Part shown: positions 1-13,900 of the stretch, piece by piece | Layout of the letters: the number at the start of each line of letters is the position of its first letter | How positions within the stretch are numbered: the first letter of the stretch is position 1 | NCBI GenBank assembly: GCA_022818135.1 | Contig: JAFMSR010000017.1 | Coordinates: 3,281,333 to 3,345,332 of the forward strand | Reading direction: 5' to 3' | Origin: Saxidomus purpurata | Taxonomy: Eukaryota > Mollusca > Bivalvia > Venerida > Veneridae | DNA length: 64,000 nucleotides | Position numbers and translations under genes: made by a program | Notes under the pieces: generated by a model | Databases searched by the model: none | What the model saw: only the letters and a program-made list of their open reading frames with translations | What the model was told of the DNA's origin: nothing

Positions 1-1515
1 TAGAAAGTGTATTGAGCTTGGTTAAGTTTTTCGTACCACCTCACTTTATTTCAAAACCATTGGAGGTATTGCTTTGAAACTAACCATACTTGTTTACCAT
101 AATGACCTTCATCAACAGACAAGAGTACATAACTCTGTCAAGATTTTTGACAGAATTATGCCCCTTTTTTTACTTAGAAAATACATTGAATATAGGTAAA
201 ATCCACTTATTGCCTTAACCCTTTGAGATATTGCTTTGAAACTTTGAATGCTTGTTTACATCATTACCCCCATCTGTAGGCAAGAGAAGGTAACTCTGTC
301 AGGGATTTGTTTTAAAAATTAAGGCCCTGAATCTTGGTTAAGTTTTTCGTACCAGTCCACTTTTTGACTAAACTGTTCGAGATATTACTTTGAAAGTTGG
401 AATACTTCTTTACCATCATGATCCCAAAACAAGGGCAGGAGAAGGTAATTCTGTCAAGGATTTTATATGAATTATGGCCCTTTTTGACTTAGAAACTCGG
501 TTAAAATTTTCATTCTTGTCCACTTGTTGACTTAACCATTTGAGATATTACTTTGAAAGTTGGAGTACTTATGAACCATCATGAGACCTATCTGTAAGCA
601 AGAGAAGATAACTCTGTGAAAATGTTTCTTGATTTGTACTTAGAAATTCTTAGTTAAAGTAGTTAAAGTCTTGTGTGCCCGTAACTGTCAAAGTTTTGTT
701 TTATTGGCAAGCACTAAAAAAGTTGAGCGCGCTGTCCTACTGACAGCTCTTGTTTACTTAGAAAGTGTATTGAGCTTGGTTAAGTTTTTCGTACCACCTC
801 ACTTTATTTCAAAACCATTGGAGGTATTGCTTTGAAACTAACCATACTTGTTTACTGTCATGACCTACATCAACAGACAAGAATACATAACTCTGTCAAG
901 GTTTTTGACAGAATTATGCCCCTTTTTTACTTAGAAAATGCATTGAATATGGGTAAAATCCACTTATTGCCTTAACCCTTTGAGATATTGCTTTGAAACG
1001 TTGAGTGCTTGTTTACATCATTACCCCAATCTGTAGGCAAGAGAAAGTAACTCTGTCAGGGATTTGTTTTAAAAATTAAGGCCCGTTATCGACTTAGAAT
1101 CTTGGTTAAGTTTTTCATACCAGTCCACTTTTTGACTAAACTGTTTGAGATATTAATTTGAAAGTTGGAATACTTGTAAACCATCATGATCCCAAAACAT
1201 GGGCAGGAGAAGGTAATTCTGTCAAGGATTTTGTTTGAATTATGGCCCTTTTTGACTTAGAAACTCAGTTAAAATTTTCATTCTTGTCCACTTGTTGACT
1301 TAACCATTTGAGATATAACTTTGAAAGTTGGAGTACTTATGTACCATCATGAGACCTATCTGTAAGCAAGAGAAGATAACTCTTTGAAAATGTTGCTTGA
1401 TTTGTACTTAGAAATTCCTAGTTAAAGTATTGTGTGCCCTTAACTGTCAAAGTTTTGTTTTATAGGCAAGCACTAAAAAGTCGAGCGCGCTGTCCTACTG
1501 ACAGCTCTTGTTTGT
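1..1515. repeat. Family A: tandem duplication, period 758 bp
   Basis: The sequence starting TAGAAAGTGTATTGAGCTTG at 1 restarts at 759 with high identity, and each copy ends in GAGCGCGCTGTCCTACTGACAGCTCTTGTT-like sequence (near 724-753 and 1483-1512). Each copy is built of diverged internal units of about 170 bp (GAGATATTGCTTTGAAA ... AACTCTGTCA). The array continues left of the window. It lies in the SLC12A8 intron before the first visible exon. Nothing further is seen from 1516 to 1913. Confidence 0.85.
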
Positions 1516-1913
1516 TTAACTGAGAGACGGATCGTGCCATATTAGAATTGTATATTGAACATGCAGAGTGCCGATAACTTGTATTTGATGAATATTCTCT
1601 CTGTCCTTATGCTGATCACCTCTGACTGTTAGAAAGAAAAGCAACAGAAAAAAACTAATGCCAGGCATTAAATGCAATATCTATTTAAGTAACATTTTTG
1701 TATATTGAATATTGAAAGACAAAAGTAGTTCCATTTTACGCTCATTCTGAAGAACAGGGAAAGTTTGGTTTGAGATGTTTATACTTAGGAAAGTATAACT
1801 TTACAATCGCCCCCTCTTGTTGAAAAGTATTACGCCCTCTTGGACTTCCAACAAGAAGTCGGAAGTACAGAAGTTAGTACAAGTTTATGGCATTTTAGTT
1901 TTTGTTTTAACAG

Positions 1914-4900
1914 GGCAATGCAGGGATCAGTCTCACCATCCTGACAATAATCCTAGCAGTATTAGTGGTCCTTATAGTGGCCCTTAGTGGTATAGGGGTC
2001 TGTGAGAGATGTAAAGTGGAGAGTGGAGGCGTCTACTTTCTTATATCACATGTTCTGGGCTCCAGAATAGGAGGAAGTGTGGGAGTTGTGTACTGTTTTG
2101 CACAGGTAAGTTGTGTTTACCGGCTAACCCTTACACTGCTAGATACTAAAGTATTGTTCATGGTCAGATTGTTATGGTTGCTTACTTGAAATCACTAAAC
2201 CTGGTCTAATTGATAGAGGGTCAAGTCCTGCTACCAACCCAACTTTTATGTGAGAAAATTGCCATTTTCTTACAGAGGATATGTGTCTAGTACTGGTTCT
2301 TTCCAGGAACAATAATAGTACTATCATCTTAAATAACAATGGAGGAATATAAAGTGGTTGCATATGTCATGTTGTTGCTTAGCTCAGGTGGTCGCAAGGG
2401 CTGACTGTATTAAACTGTCAACCAGAAAATTAACTGAAATACTTTCAATATAAAATCCATAAGTGGACTTGTCCATCTTTTAATTGGACATTACGTGTAC
2501 ATGTTGTATTAAGTGTATAAAAAAAGGTGTTCTGTGAACATTTACTGAATGAACAGAAAACAAGGCAGATATTGTTTGACCTGTGACCTGCACACACAGG
2601 TGCTGACTGCTGATTCTGATCTGCACTATTGTGAAAGGTTAAACCAAGGTATGAGCTAATTTTGCCAGCTTGTTATACATCTCAAGAAACTTTAATGTGC
2701 TTTGAATAAGAAAAGAAAATACTGGAAAATCCCGACTATGGCATGCCAGTTAGACAGTTTAGAAAGATATCTGCTAACGATATTGTTGTACAGAACAATG
2801 TAAGATTCAACCATGAATTTCAAATTGATAATGCAGGTAACAGAAGATTTTGAGACAATTTTACTAAAGTTTGACCGTGGTACTTCAGATTTGAATTTAC
2901 CCACTGAGCTTATATCCTCTCTATAGAATGCAACCAGATTGTATAATTTATATACTCAGATATTTGTATGAGATATATGAGGGCTATATTGGAATCATGC
3001 TTGTTTGTCCATCCATCGGCACTACTGGCTGGAATTTAATGAAACTTTATGCTTAACTAGGCTTGGTACTTATCACTCTAGTGAAGTTTCATTCAATTTT
3101 GACCAGGAGTTGCAGAGTGAAAGAGCAGACAAATGTTTCTGTAGATGAACAGATAGACCAAGTTCAAACAGAGTGATACTTGTAAGGCAATCCTGTTGCT
3201 CTGTCTTGTCTTCTTATAGCGTCATAGAAGAACAGTTTAGCCACAAATGGACTTATTTAAATGAATTGATTTTGCAGTTCTAGCAATGCAAATATCTATA
3301 CACTGAAATGTGTTTGTTGTATAGAAGTGTTGTTCTGAAGAGGTCCGTTTTTTATATATTGACGCACTGGTTGTTGCTTTACCAATGTGTCGTTCAACAG
3401 GTTAAACTGTTCTTTCATCATATCAGGGGTATAATCAATCCGCAAGCTCAAGTACATAAATAAAAAATCATAAAACTGCATTTCATTAAAAAAATTCATT
3501 CGCAGCATGTACCGGTAGTTGTTGAGTTTGCTTTACCTTTGCCATGTTTTCAGCAATATTATGTTCTTGTATTGCAGGCCGTGACCTGTTCCTTGTCAGT
3601 GATGGGCTTTGGAGAATCTATCATGGGTCTAATAGGGACGGAGAATCCTTGGGTAGCAAAGGGTGTTGCCATAGGTCTGGTTGTACTTCTACTAGGTAAT
3701 TATATTGCTGTACTAACTTCCAGTTTTATGTTATGGACCTTACCTATGTTAAATGGTAACCTGGCCGAAGGGATACAGCTGCTGCTGAAAATCTGGTCAT
3801 TTTTGCATGACATGATTGCAGAGAGACCTTCTCCAATGATAAAACTATGCAAAAATGTATCTTTTGTGAAATTGTTGAATAATTGAAAAGTAATTCACTA
3901 AAAATTTTAAAAATGAAATCATTGCAAACGATGTTTACATAGTTGCCTTTTGATACAAATTATGTCTGTTTGCTGACTTTACCATGCCTCTGCTCTGTTT
4001 CTCCTAAACACCTTTCTGGATTTTGATAAAACTTGGTAGGAAGCATCAATGATGAAGTCTAGGTGTGCAGATTATGATTTTGGGTCAATAAATCATAGGT
4101 CACAGGGGCCTGTGGAAAGAAAAAAATCTTGTCTTGGCTTCATAACTTATAATAACACTGTAGTGATTTTGATAAAGCTTGCAAAGAAGTGTCAGTATGA
4201 TATATACATGTATATAAGTTGTGCAAATTACAGTTTTTGGGTCACTACACCAAAGGTCAAGGTCACTGGGTCTTGTTAACAGAAAATCTTGTCCAAGCTT
4301 CATCTCCAAAACCCAATGCTGGATTTTGATAAAACTTCTCTGGAAGTATCAGTTTGACATCTAGCTGTACATATTAAAATTTTGAATCACTACGTTTTAG
4401 GTCAAGGGGCCTGTTGATAGAAAGTCTTGTCAGCGGCTCATCTCTTAAACCTCTCTTTGCTAGATTTGATCAGAATAGATGGGAAGTATTGGAGTAAGTC
4501 TCATTGTGCATAATTATGATTAAGTTCAAGGTCACAGGAGCCTGTCAAGTGTACACTTTCCTTCTCATTGGATTGCATATTTGCGGAGAGACATCCGTTG
4601 TTTTTCACAAATGTGAAATCACATATTAGTTACTCATACCACAAGGGTGTTTCATGCACAACAACCAACTACCTACTCCCAAGGTCTAGATCACACCTAG
4701 GAGGTTACACTTCTGGCTAGAACACTAAGTACTACATGCAATTTTGTTTCCAGTTGGTAACTTCCAAATGCATGGACCAAATTTTATACAAATTCACACA
4801 TTTGTTACCTATACCAAAAGGATGTGTCATACACAAAACCAGCCTCCTACTACCAAGGTAAAGGTCACACATAGGGCGCAAACACTACTTCATGCAATTT

Positions 4901-7900
4901 CATTTCCGGTCTGTATCTTCCAAATGCATGGACCAAATTTTATACAAATTCACACATTTGTTACCTATACCAAAAGGATGTGTCATACACAAAACCAGCC
5001 TCCTACTACCAAGGTAAAGGTCACACATAGGGCGCAAACACTACTTCATGCAATTTCATTTCCGGTCTGTATCTTCCAAATGCATGGACCAAATTTGATA
5101 TTACTTCACACAATTGTTACCTATGTGATGAGGGTGTGTCAAGCACAACACCAAGTCACCTGCTCCCCAGGTCAAGGTCACACTTTATGGCTCAAATTCT
5201 GTCAGTTAGTGTTATATTGCAATATTTCCTGTCCGCTCTGTATCTTTTTTATCCCCCCGCCGAAGGCGAAGGGGATATTAGAAATGCCCTTCGTCCGTCC
5301 GTCCGTCTGTCTGTCCGTCCGTCCGTCCGTCCGTCCGTCCGTGCGTCCGTCCCAATTTTGTCCGAAGCATAACTCCAAAAGTACTTGAGCGATTTTCTTC
5401 AAACTTCATACACTGACAGAGCACATTGGGAGGAAGTGCAGTGTGTAAGAACAATAACTCTACCTTGCCTACTTTTAGAGTTATTCCCCTTTTATCAGAT
5501 TTACTTGAAAAACTTTGTCCAGAGCATAACTCCAAAAGTACTTGAGGGATTTTCTTCAAACTTAATACACTGACATAGCACATTGGTAGGAAGTGCAGTG
5601 TGCAAGAACAATAACTCTACCTTGCCTACTTTTAAAGTTATTCCCCTTTATCAGATTTACTCTAAAAGTTTTGTCCGGAGCATAACTCCAAAAGTGCTTG
5701 AGGGATTTACTTCAAACTTAATACACTGACAGCACATTGGTAGGAAGTGCAGTGTGCAAGAACAATAACTCTACCTTGCCTACTTTTTAGAGTTATTCCC
5801 CTTTATCAGATTTACTTGTCTGAAGCATAACTCAAAAAGTACTTGAGGGATTTTCTTCAAACTTAATACACTGACATAGCACATTGGTAGGAAGTGCAGT
5901 GTGCAAGAACAATAACTCTACCTTGCCTACTTTTAGAGTTATTCCCCTTATCAGATTTACTTTAAAAGTTTTGTCCGAAGCATAACTCCAAAAGTACTTG
6001 AGCGATTTTCTTCAAACTTAATACACTGACATAGCACATTGGTAGGAAGTGCAGTGTGCAAGAACAATAACTCTACCTTGCCTACTTTTAGAGTTATTCC
6101 CCTTTATCAGATTTACTTGTCCGGAGCATAACTCCAAAAGTACTTGAGGGATTTTCTTCAAACTTAATACACTGACATAGCACATTGGTAGGAAGTGCAG
6201 TGTGCAAGAACAATAACTCTACATTGCCTACTTTTAGAGTTATTCCCCTTTATCAGATTTACTTTAAAAGTTTTGTCCAGAACATAACTCCAAAAGTACT
6301 TGAGGGATTTTCTACAAACTTAATACACTGACATAGCACATTGGTAGGAAGTGCAGTGTGTAAGAACAATAACTCTACCTTGCCTACTTTTAGAGTTATT
6401 CCCCTTTATCAGATTTACTTTAAAAGTTTTGTCCAGAGCATAACTCCAAAAGTACTTGAGGGATTTTCTTCAAACTTAATACACTGACATAGCACATTGG
6501 TAGGAAGTGCAGTGTGCAAGAACAATAACTCTACCTTGTCTACTTTTAGTCAAATAGAAAAATATCATACCTATACTGATAATGAACATTAATATAATTT
6601 TGCAAACCTTCTCTTCATTGCCTTATTCTTTTTCCACTTACTTGAAAACTGTACTCAGCATGACCATAACTATACGGCTTTTTAAGGATTTCCTCTCACC
6701 AAGTAAAATGTACGAAAGTACAACCTTCAGGTAACTTTTTCCTGGCGGGGGGATTAACCATGTGTAACATGGCTCTTGTTGGTAAATGGACCGATTTTGA
6801 TATAACTTCGCAGGATTGTTACCCATGTGATAAGGATGTGTCTTGCACAACACACATGTAGGGCTTGTTTGCTTGTTTGTGATTATATACATTTGCTATG
6901 AAATAAAGTGTTATCCCCCCTTAAAAAGAAAAAAAAAGAAAAACAAACCCACACACATGTAGGGCTGAAACCTTTTCACATGGTGTTATATAGCAATATT
7001 TTCTGTCCTCTCTGTAGCCTGTCCATTCATGTACTGTAATCCCACAATTATTACCGGTACCATGAGGATGTGTCATGCACAACACCAAGCCACCGACTCC
7101 GGAGGTCAAGGTCACACTTGCGGCTCAAACCCTTTCACATAGTGTTATATAGCAATATTTCCTGACCTCTATGTAATCCCACAATTATTACCCATACTGT
7201 AAGGATGTGTTGCAAATCCCACATATTCTCAAGATCAAGATCACACTTAGGTCTTATACAAATATATACCATAATGTGTACACCCTTTTTAAAAGATTGC
7301 TTCAAACTTGTAGGGGACTTCATGTTATTGATGGTAATACCTCATCAACTTGTTTTGTAAACGTTGTACACTGCCATTATGCATTTTATAGTTTTCTTAT
7401 GTGCTAATATAATATAATGGTTCAATATTATGTTGTTTGTATAAAATGCATTTTCTGTAAGGGAATAGGGAAGCAGATGTAAACGTGGAATGCGTATTTA
7501 GATTTATGTCAATTCAAATTATTGGGAAGGTAACAGCTGAGAGTTGTTACAGTGAAACCTGTATGGGAAGTTTGTGTAGAACAATCACTTACACAGTACA
7601 TGTACACATACACTTTACCAATAAGTTGTATCGTATATTAGGGTTTTATCATTGGTACCGGTTTCCCATATGACCAACGCCCCCAGAAGAGGTTAGTTAT
7701 TTTGGGTTTCAGAGGATAGTGCAAGATGCAGAAAGCGACCCAATTCCAGAGACACCCCTGGTTCTTTATCATGCCAGGTGTATAGCACCCATACATGGGA
7801 CCTCGGTTTAAGTCTCATCCGAAAGACTGTTAGTAATTTTAGTTGGTCAGCCCCGGGAATCGAACCCACAACCCCGAGATTACAAGTCTCGTGCTCTACC

Positions 7901-10900
7901 TATTGAGCTAACCGGGCTGAACTGTCATTGGTTGAAGGTGATGAGTTCGAAACCCATCATCTACCTGAGTGTTTATATGTAGAAGTTGGTAGTTTTATAT
8001 TAGGGATGGGACAGTCTTGTACAGATTCTTGTCAGGAATGATGGTTAGATAAACTGTCCTCCTAAGTGTATATATCTGAAATATGGTACAGTTGAAACTG
8101 GATTTAAACCCTAAATAAAAAATATCCTGTCCTGTGTTTAATAATTTTATCCTATTGTTATGTCCCATCTCCATGGTCGGGTGGTTAGAGTTGTTGACTG
8201 TATCCTGTCATTGATTAAGGGTCATATGTTTGAGCCTTGCTGAAGACCATGTCTCTTTATGTGAGAGAGTTGGTAGTTTCTCACAGAGGATAGCGTTTTA
8301 GTACTAGTCCTTCAAAGGAACAACGGTTAGGTAAACTGTTCGCATGTAAAATGACTGAAACATGGTTTAAAAACTCTGACAAACAAACCGCTTACCCTTG
8401 TACTTTCTGAACCATCATTTGTCATAATGCGGAAAAATTTGATGTGTGTATTCATATTTTTCAGGCATTAATTTGATGTGTGTATTCATATTTTTCAGGC
8501 ATTAACTTGATGTGTGTATTCATATTTTTCAGGCATAAGTGTAGCAGGTTTGTATTGGGTGTTCTTGTGTTTTCAGGTATAAATATAGCTGGCGTAAAGT
8601 GGGTGATCCGTCTACAGCTACTGCTGCTGTTTGTTCTGTTCCTGTCAGTGATGGATTTCTTCGTTGGTTCATTTGTTCACACAGACTATGGTGAGTACTT
8701 CACCTTACCAGTGTCTCCTGATATAATATTTACTGTTGATATGTGTTAAAAAATATGTTTGTGTTTCTAAACGTCTTTCTCTCAGTATTTGTATGCTTTT
8801 AAATTCATATTTCTATGCATATTATAATCAAGTTTCAAGTGTTTAAGGCCAGTTCCTCGTTGTCATGAGAAAATTTGGTCTACTTTGTATTTTCATCACG
8901 ATAGTAGTTCTGTTTTATTTACAGGAACACAATTGACATTCTGGTCGTCAAAAAAATAATATATAAAAGAGCGCACAATGTTGACTTGATACATATTTAG
9001 GCGTGTCTCGAGTGTTAAATACAAAATAACATGGCAGATATATATAAACTATGCATAATTATCTTGAATGTTTAATGCAAAATAAGGTGGCAGATACAAA
9101 ATCTGCATATTAATAGGAATAATTTAATATTTAATAATTTAAGGAACCTTTAATAGGAATACCAGAACAGTCAGCTGATCTGAGGGTTAGTATCTTTCTC
9201 GTTGGCGGGATTAGTGCTTGATCGCTCTGGACACTCTGCTGCCACTTACATGATTCAGTTCACTACACCAAAGATGAGACAAGTGTTGTCATTTGGATAG
9301 GGAAAACTAAGATTTTAGGCATATCGAAAAATTATTTTGAAATTTTGAATAAAATACTAGTACCGGCTTTAATCTGTTTCAGAGCATGGTGTAACAGGCT
9401 ACAGAGAGTTTAATCTCCATAACAACTCTGGTCCTGCATACCTGCCTGGAGAAACATTCTTTTCCATATTTGGTCTGTTTTTCTCCACGGTAACGGGCAT
9501 TCTTGCTGGCATCAACATGAGCGGTGATCTGAGGGAACCTTTCCTTAACATTCCACGTGGTACTTTATCAGCTCTGGGTGTGTCGTAAGTGACTTTGTTT
9601 ATAGTAACGAAAGTGACGTTGAGTTGTTAACCTTGATGTTAATCAATTAATTTGTGTACCATATGCTAAATGACTTTGATTTGTATACCATGTTTAAAGT
9701 TACTAATGAAATAATAACCCTTCTAGCAGTGTTCATCATCAAATAAACAATGCTAGAGTTCTGATGCGCAGTATTAACCACAAAAGACGGAGGCCTCAGT
9801 GTTTTATAACTGCCCATCAGAACAACAAAGAGTTGTTTATGAGTTGAAAACATGTCTAAAAAAAAATGTTATTTTGATTCTAACATGACCAGATATTAAA
9901 AAAGATGAATAAATGCAACTGGTTATTTTCTACGCAGATATGTATCAAACGTCATGCGGCACAATATGATGTCATTTTTGACGTCATATTGGTCAGAGAA
10001 TCAAAATTTTGTTTATAGCGTAATAAAAATGAGTTTTACTACTCTTTGCATACAGAGAAAAAATTGTGAAACATGTTAGAATATTAGTTTGATACTTGCA
10101 ATAAACTTTAAGATCTGAATATATGTCTTAAGAAAATGATTAATATGTTCAACCACAAATTGTGTTCTGTCTGTGTTCTGTTTCTCACCTGTATGTGATA
10201 GATTAGTCATATTGGTACATATTTTCAGGACGTTCCTGTATATATCATTCGCACTAGTGATAGGAGCCACCTGTACACGACAGGCCCTCCAGCTTGATTA
10301 TATGATTTCAGAAAAGGTAGGCAACTGTTTCTTAAACCCAGTAATGTTATAATGAACCTCCTCTGTGATCGAGTGGTTAGAGATACTGACTTTATGACTT
10401 GAAAGCACTCTAATCTGTCATTGATTGAGGGTCATGGGAGTTCCAGGTTTTGTTTAGTCTTGTATCTTGTATGTGTGGTCATCTCTAATTTTCCTGAAAA
10501 ACTCAAAATTGTTTCTAAAGTAAAGAATAAAAATGAAAAAAAAAAAAAGATATGATATAACAAAATTAGGTATAGGTTGAGGCATTTATAAATGATATTA
10601 AACAAAATTATATAGGTTGACGGCCAAAGTTGCTAAATGGTTACTGCAAAGTGTATGTTGTCCTGATTTCAGATATATGTGGTTGGCAAACTGCAGTTGG
10701 CCGCCAACGTTGATATAATAAATGGTTGCTTCAAAGTATATATTGTCCTGATTTCAGATATCTGTGGTTGGCATACTATGGTTGGCTGGTTTGTATATAT
10801 CATCTGTATCAGCATGTATGGGAAGCCTGTACGGACCACCGAGAATTCTTCAAACTATTGCCAATGAAAATGTTATACCTATCATTAGAGTTCTAGGACA

Positions 10901-13900
10901 TGGTGTAAGTACGATTGCATATTTCCATTTTTGAAAGTCTGTACAATACATACTGCTATACAGTGATATGACATGGTGTAGGTATGATGGTTTGAATTGA
11001 TTTTTGAAAATCAATACAAATTTTAGATTCATTTGCTATGCTTTAATTAGACATAATATGTAAGATATGATGGCGTGTATGGATGTTGGAAAATTGGTAT
11101 GATACTTATTGTTATACACAGAATATGATACACAAAACATACGGGTAACTCAATACTGTATAGAAGCCTTAATTTTGGTATACATGTATGAGTTGTATAC
11201 CTACAAATAGTCCTTCATGCATTGTAATAAAGCGCATAAAAAGGATATAAAAGCATTGAAAATGTCTACACAATCATCAAAGGTTGATAACTATACAAAG
11301 CTTTTCTTCGCAGGTTATATCTTTCCTATGGTTGATCTACTGTTTCCACATGAAATGTACAAGAATACAGTTTAAGAATTGATTCTGTACATATTGTTTA
11401 TCATCCAGCAGTCTATGGAAATCTTTCTTTTCACTCTGTATTTAATTTTGTTAATGTTTAAAGGTATTTGTATTTTCTTTTCAGAGAGGACCTAATAAAG
11501 TTCCAATATATTCCCTAGTGATTATCACTCTAGTTGTTCTGTTGTTTGTACTTGTCGGAGATGTGAATACGTTAGCTCCCATAGTAACCACAGCATTCAT
11601 GATGTCATACGCTGCTGTTAATTACTCATACTTTGCTCTTGCCATGAGTTACGATCGCCGACAAGCGCGGGATTTAAGATTTGGTGTGCAGGATAAATCA
11701 CGAAGAAAAAGTGCTGACGTTGGTGGTTACGGTGCCACAGGCGTTACAGACAAAACTTATAAAGATTCTTTTCAAAATATAAGAACTGATTTGGATAAAT
11801 TATTCCCTGAGCGATTGACCCACAGAGGTCAACACCATCTAGTCAACCAGCAAGGTCAGGGGTCACAAGGTCACATGTCACCAACAGAACCCGATTTTGA
11901 TGCAACCAAAAGGTCAAAGTCATTAGACAACATGTCAGAAGTCAGTGATGCCTCACAAGTCCTTCTGGGAAGGGAAGGAGGTAATGTTTTGCTAACAATG
12001 TTTCAACAGAGTCTGAAAAGAAATCTCAAGCAGGCTATAGAGGGCCATCATAGTCCACTTGTTAACTGGTTCCATACTGATATTTAATATTTGTTTCTGA
12101 ATTTTAGTAGAAGAGATTTACTGCTAAAGTGGTAATATGTTGGTTAGAATTTGAAGATTTTTATTGCTGCTGATATTTGTTTGTGAAAAGGGGTTTTGGT
12201 TTTATCATTTGTACTGAATACAAGAGTCTGGTAAATGTTTGATAGATCCAGAACTATTGTACATGTATATTTAATTTTAGATCCTCGACACCCACCTAAT
12301 ATGGAGATAACCAAGCAGCCCAGGTCCTGGTACTCGTTCTTTTGTAATAGATGGCTCTCTTTGTTTGGGGTAAGATTTGAACCATTTTACTGTTCTAACA
12401 TATTATCCTTTGAGGGTTTTAAATAATAGAAGTGATTAGCCAAGTAATTGAAATATGAGGTGCCTAGGTGTATGCTCCTAACTTCAAAGTTTGGAGTTAG
12501 AATCATGTCTGCATTACTTACTTCAACCTCCTGGGTCCTTTCTTTCGGCACTTGTACAAGTGCGGACACCATGCACATTTTCTGACTTTTATCATAATAT
12601 CAAAAGGGGTGTCTAATCTGTTGGATTTCTATATATACATGTATTTGGAACAAGCCAACAGTCAGGTTTAATGTGTCTTTAGGGTTTCTTTATTGTGACA
12701 GTGCTAAATCAACTATCCCTGATTCACTTGCAATGACTTATAAAATTGCCTTGTAATATCATGTACAGAGTAATTTTTTCACAGCATGCTTGGTTTCTCC
12801 ACACTTCCTCGCCTAATAAAGTTCTCATTTGTATTTCAGACACTGGTTTGCGGAGTGATAATGTTTGGAACACAATGGGTATATGCCCTAGTAGAAGTAA
12901 TAGCAGCTATAATTGTTTATATTTATATAGGCCAGGCTAGCCCAGGTTACTTTCCAGGTAAGGTATGAGGATAGACATGTGTTTTGTAATGTCAAACCAG
13001 TTCATTAACAATGGACAGATTCTAATGGATTTGTGATGTAGCATGAGTTTGTAGAACACCTGGCACAAGACTGAGCTATTAGGATTGCATTCCGTCTGTA
13101 CGTTGTATGTCCATTTACATTTTCCTTCAAATGACAACTCCTTTGAAACCACTTGGCCAATGATGATATAACTTGGCAGGGATGTTCCTTGCATGAAGCC
13201 CTTTCATAGTTGTTCAAATAATTCCATTCCATTCAGAACTCTGGTTGTCATGGCAATGGAAAGGAAAAACTTTAAAAATCTTCTTTTCAAAAACATTAAG
13301 AGCTTAGATATTTGACATGTGGCATTACCTAGTGGACCTCTACCAAGATTGTTCAAATTAAGACCCCCGGGTCAAAATTGACCCCATCTGGGGTCTCTTA
13401 TTTTACATAGTTTTATATAGGAAAAAAATTTAAAAATATCTTTATTTCTGAAACCACAAGGCCTAGAGCTTAGATATTTGGCATGTATCATGGCCTAGTT
13501 GACATATTCCAAGAATGTTCAAATCATATCCCCAAGGTCAAAATTGACCCTTTGTGCTATTGATGACCTTGTATTATAGCCAATGGAAGCCAAATGAGCG
13601 CTATAGGGCCATCTTGGCCCTCCTGTTATTATTATCAGACCAGAAGTAGTCATAGCTGCTTATAAACAAGCACTTCAACGTTGAGAAGTTCTGAGTTACT
13701 TTCAGGGCACTAAGAGGTTATACTGAAAACATAGGTATAAAATTAATGTAAATTGTGACTATTTAATGTTAGTGTACTAAAACATTGATGAAAGGTGCTG
13801 CTAATTCCAAGTATAATAACAATAATAATATCAAATCTTTATTTTTAGAAGCTAAGCACATTAAATAAATGTACAAAACATTAGAATTATATACAATGTG

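Noticed and set aside
4744..5388. 214-codon plus-strand ORF
   Set aside because: It is a translation of the 156-bp tandem units and the GTCC microsatellite. The repeated peptide follows the DNA period.
5357..6545. CRISPR-like regular repeat spacing
   Set aside because: The units are contiguous diverged 155-bp tandem repeats without unique spacers, in eukaryotic DNA.
7847..7919. Functional tRNA-Thr(TGT) on the minus strand
   Set aside because: The anticodon arm and boxes are good, but the acceptor and T-arm pairs are broken, and a SINE body shared with 27,957-28,228 follows directly.
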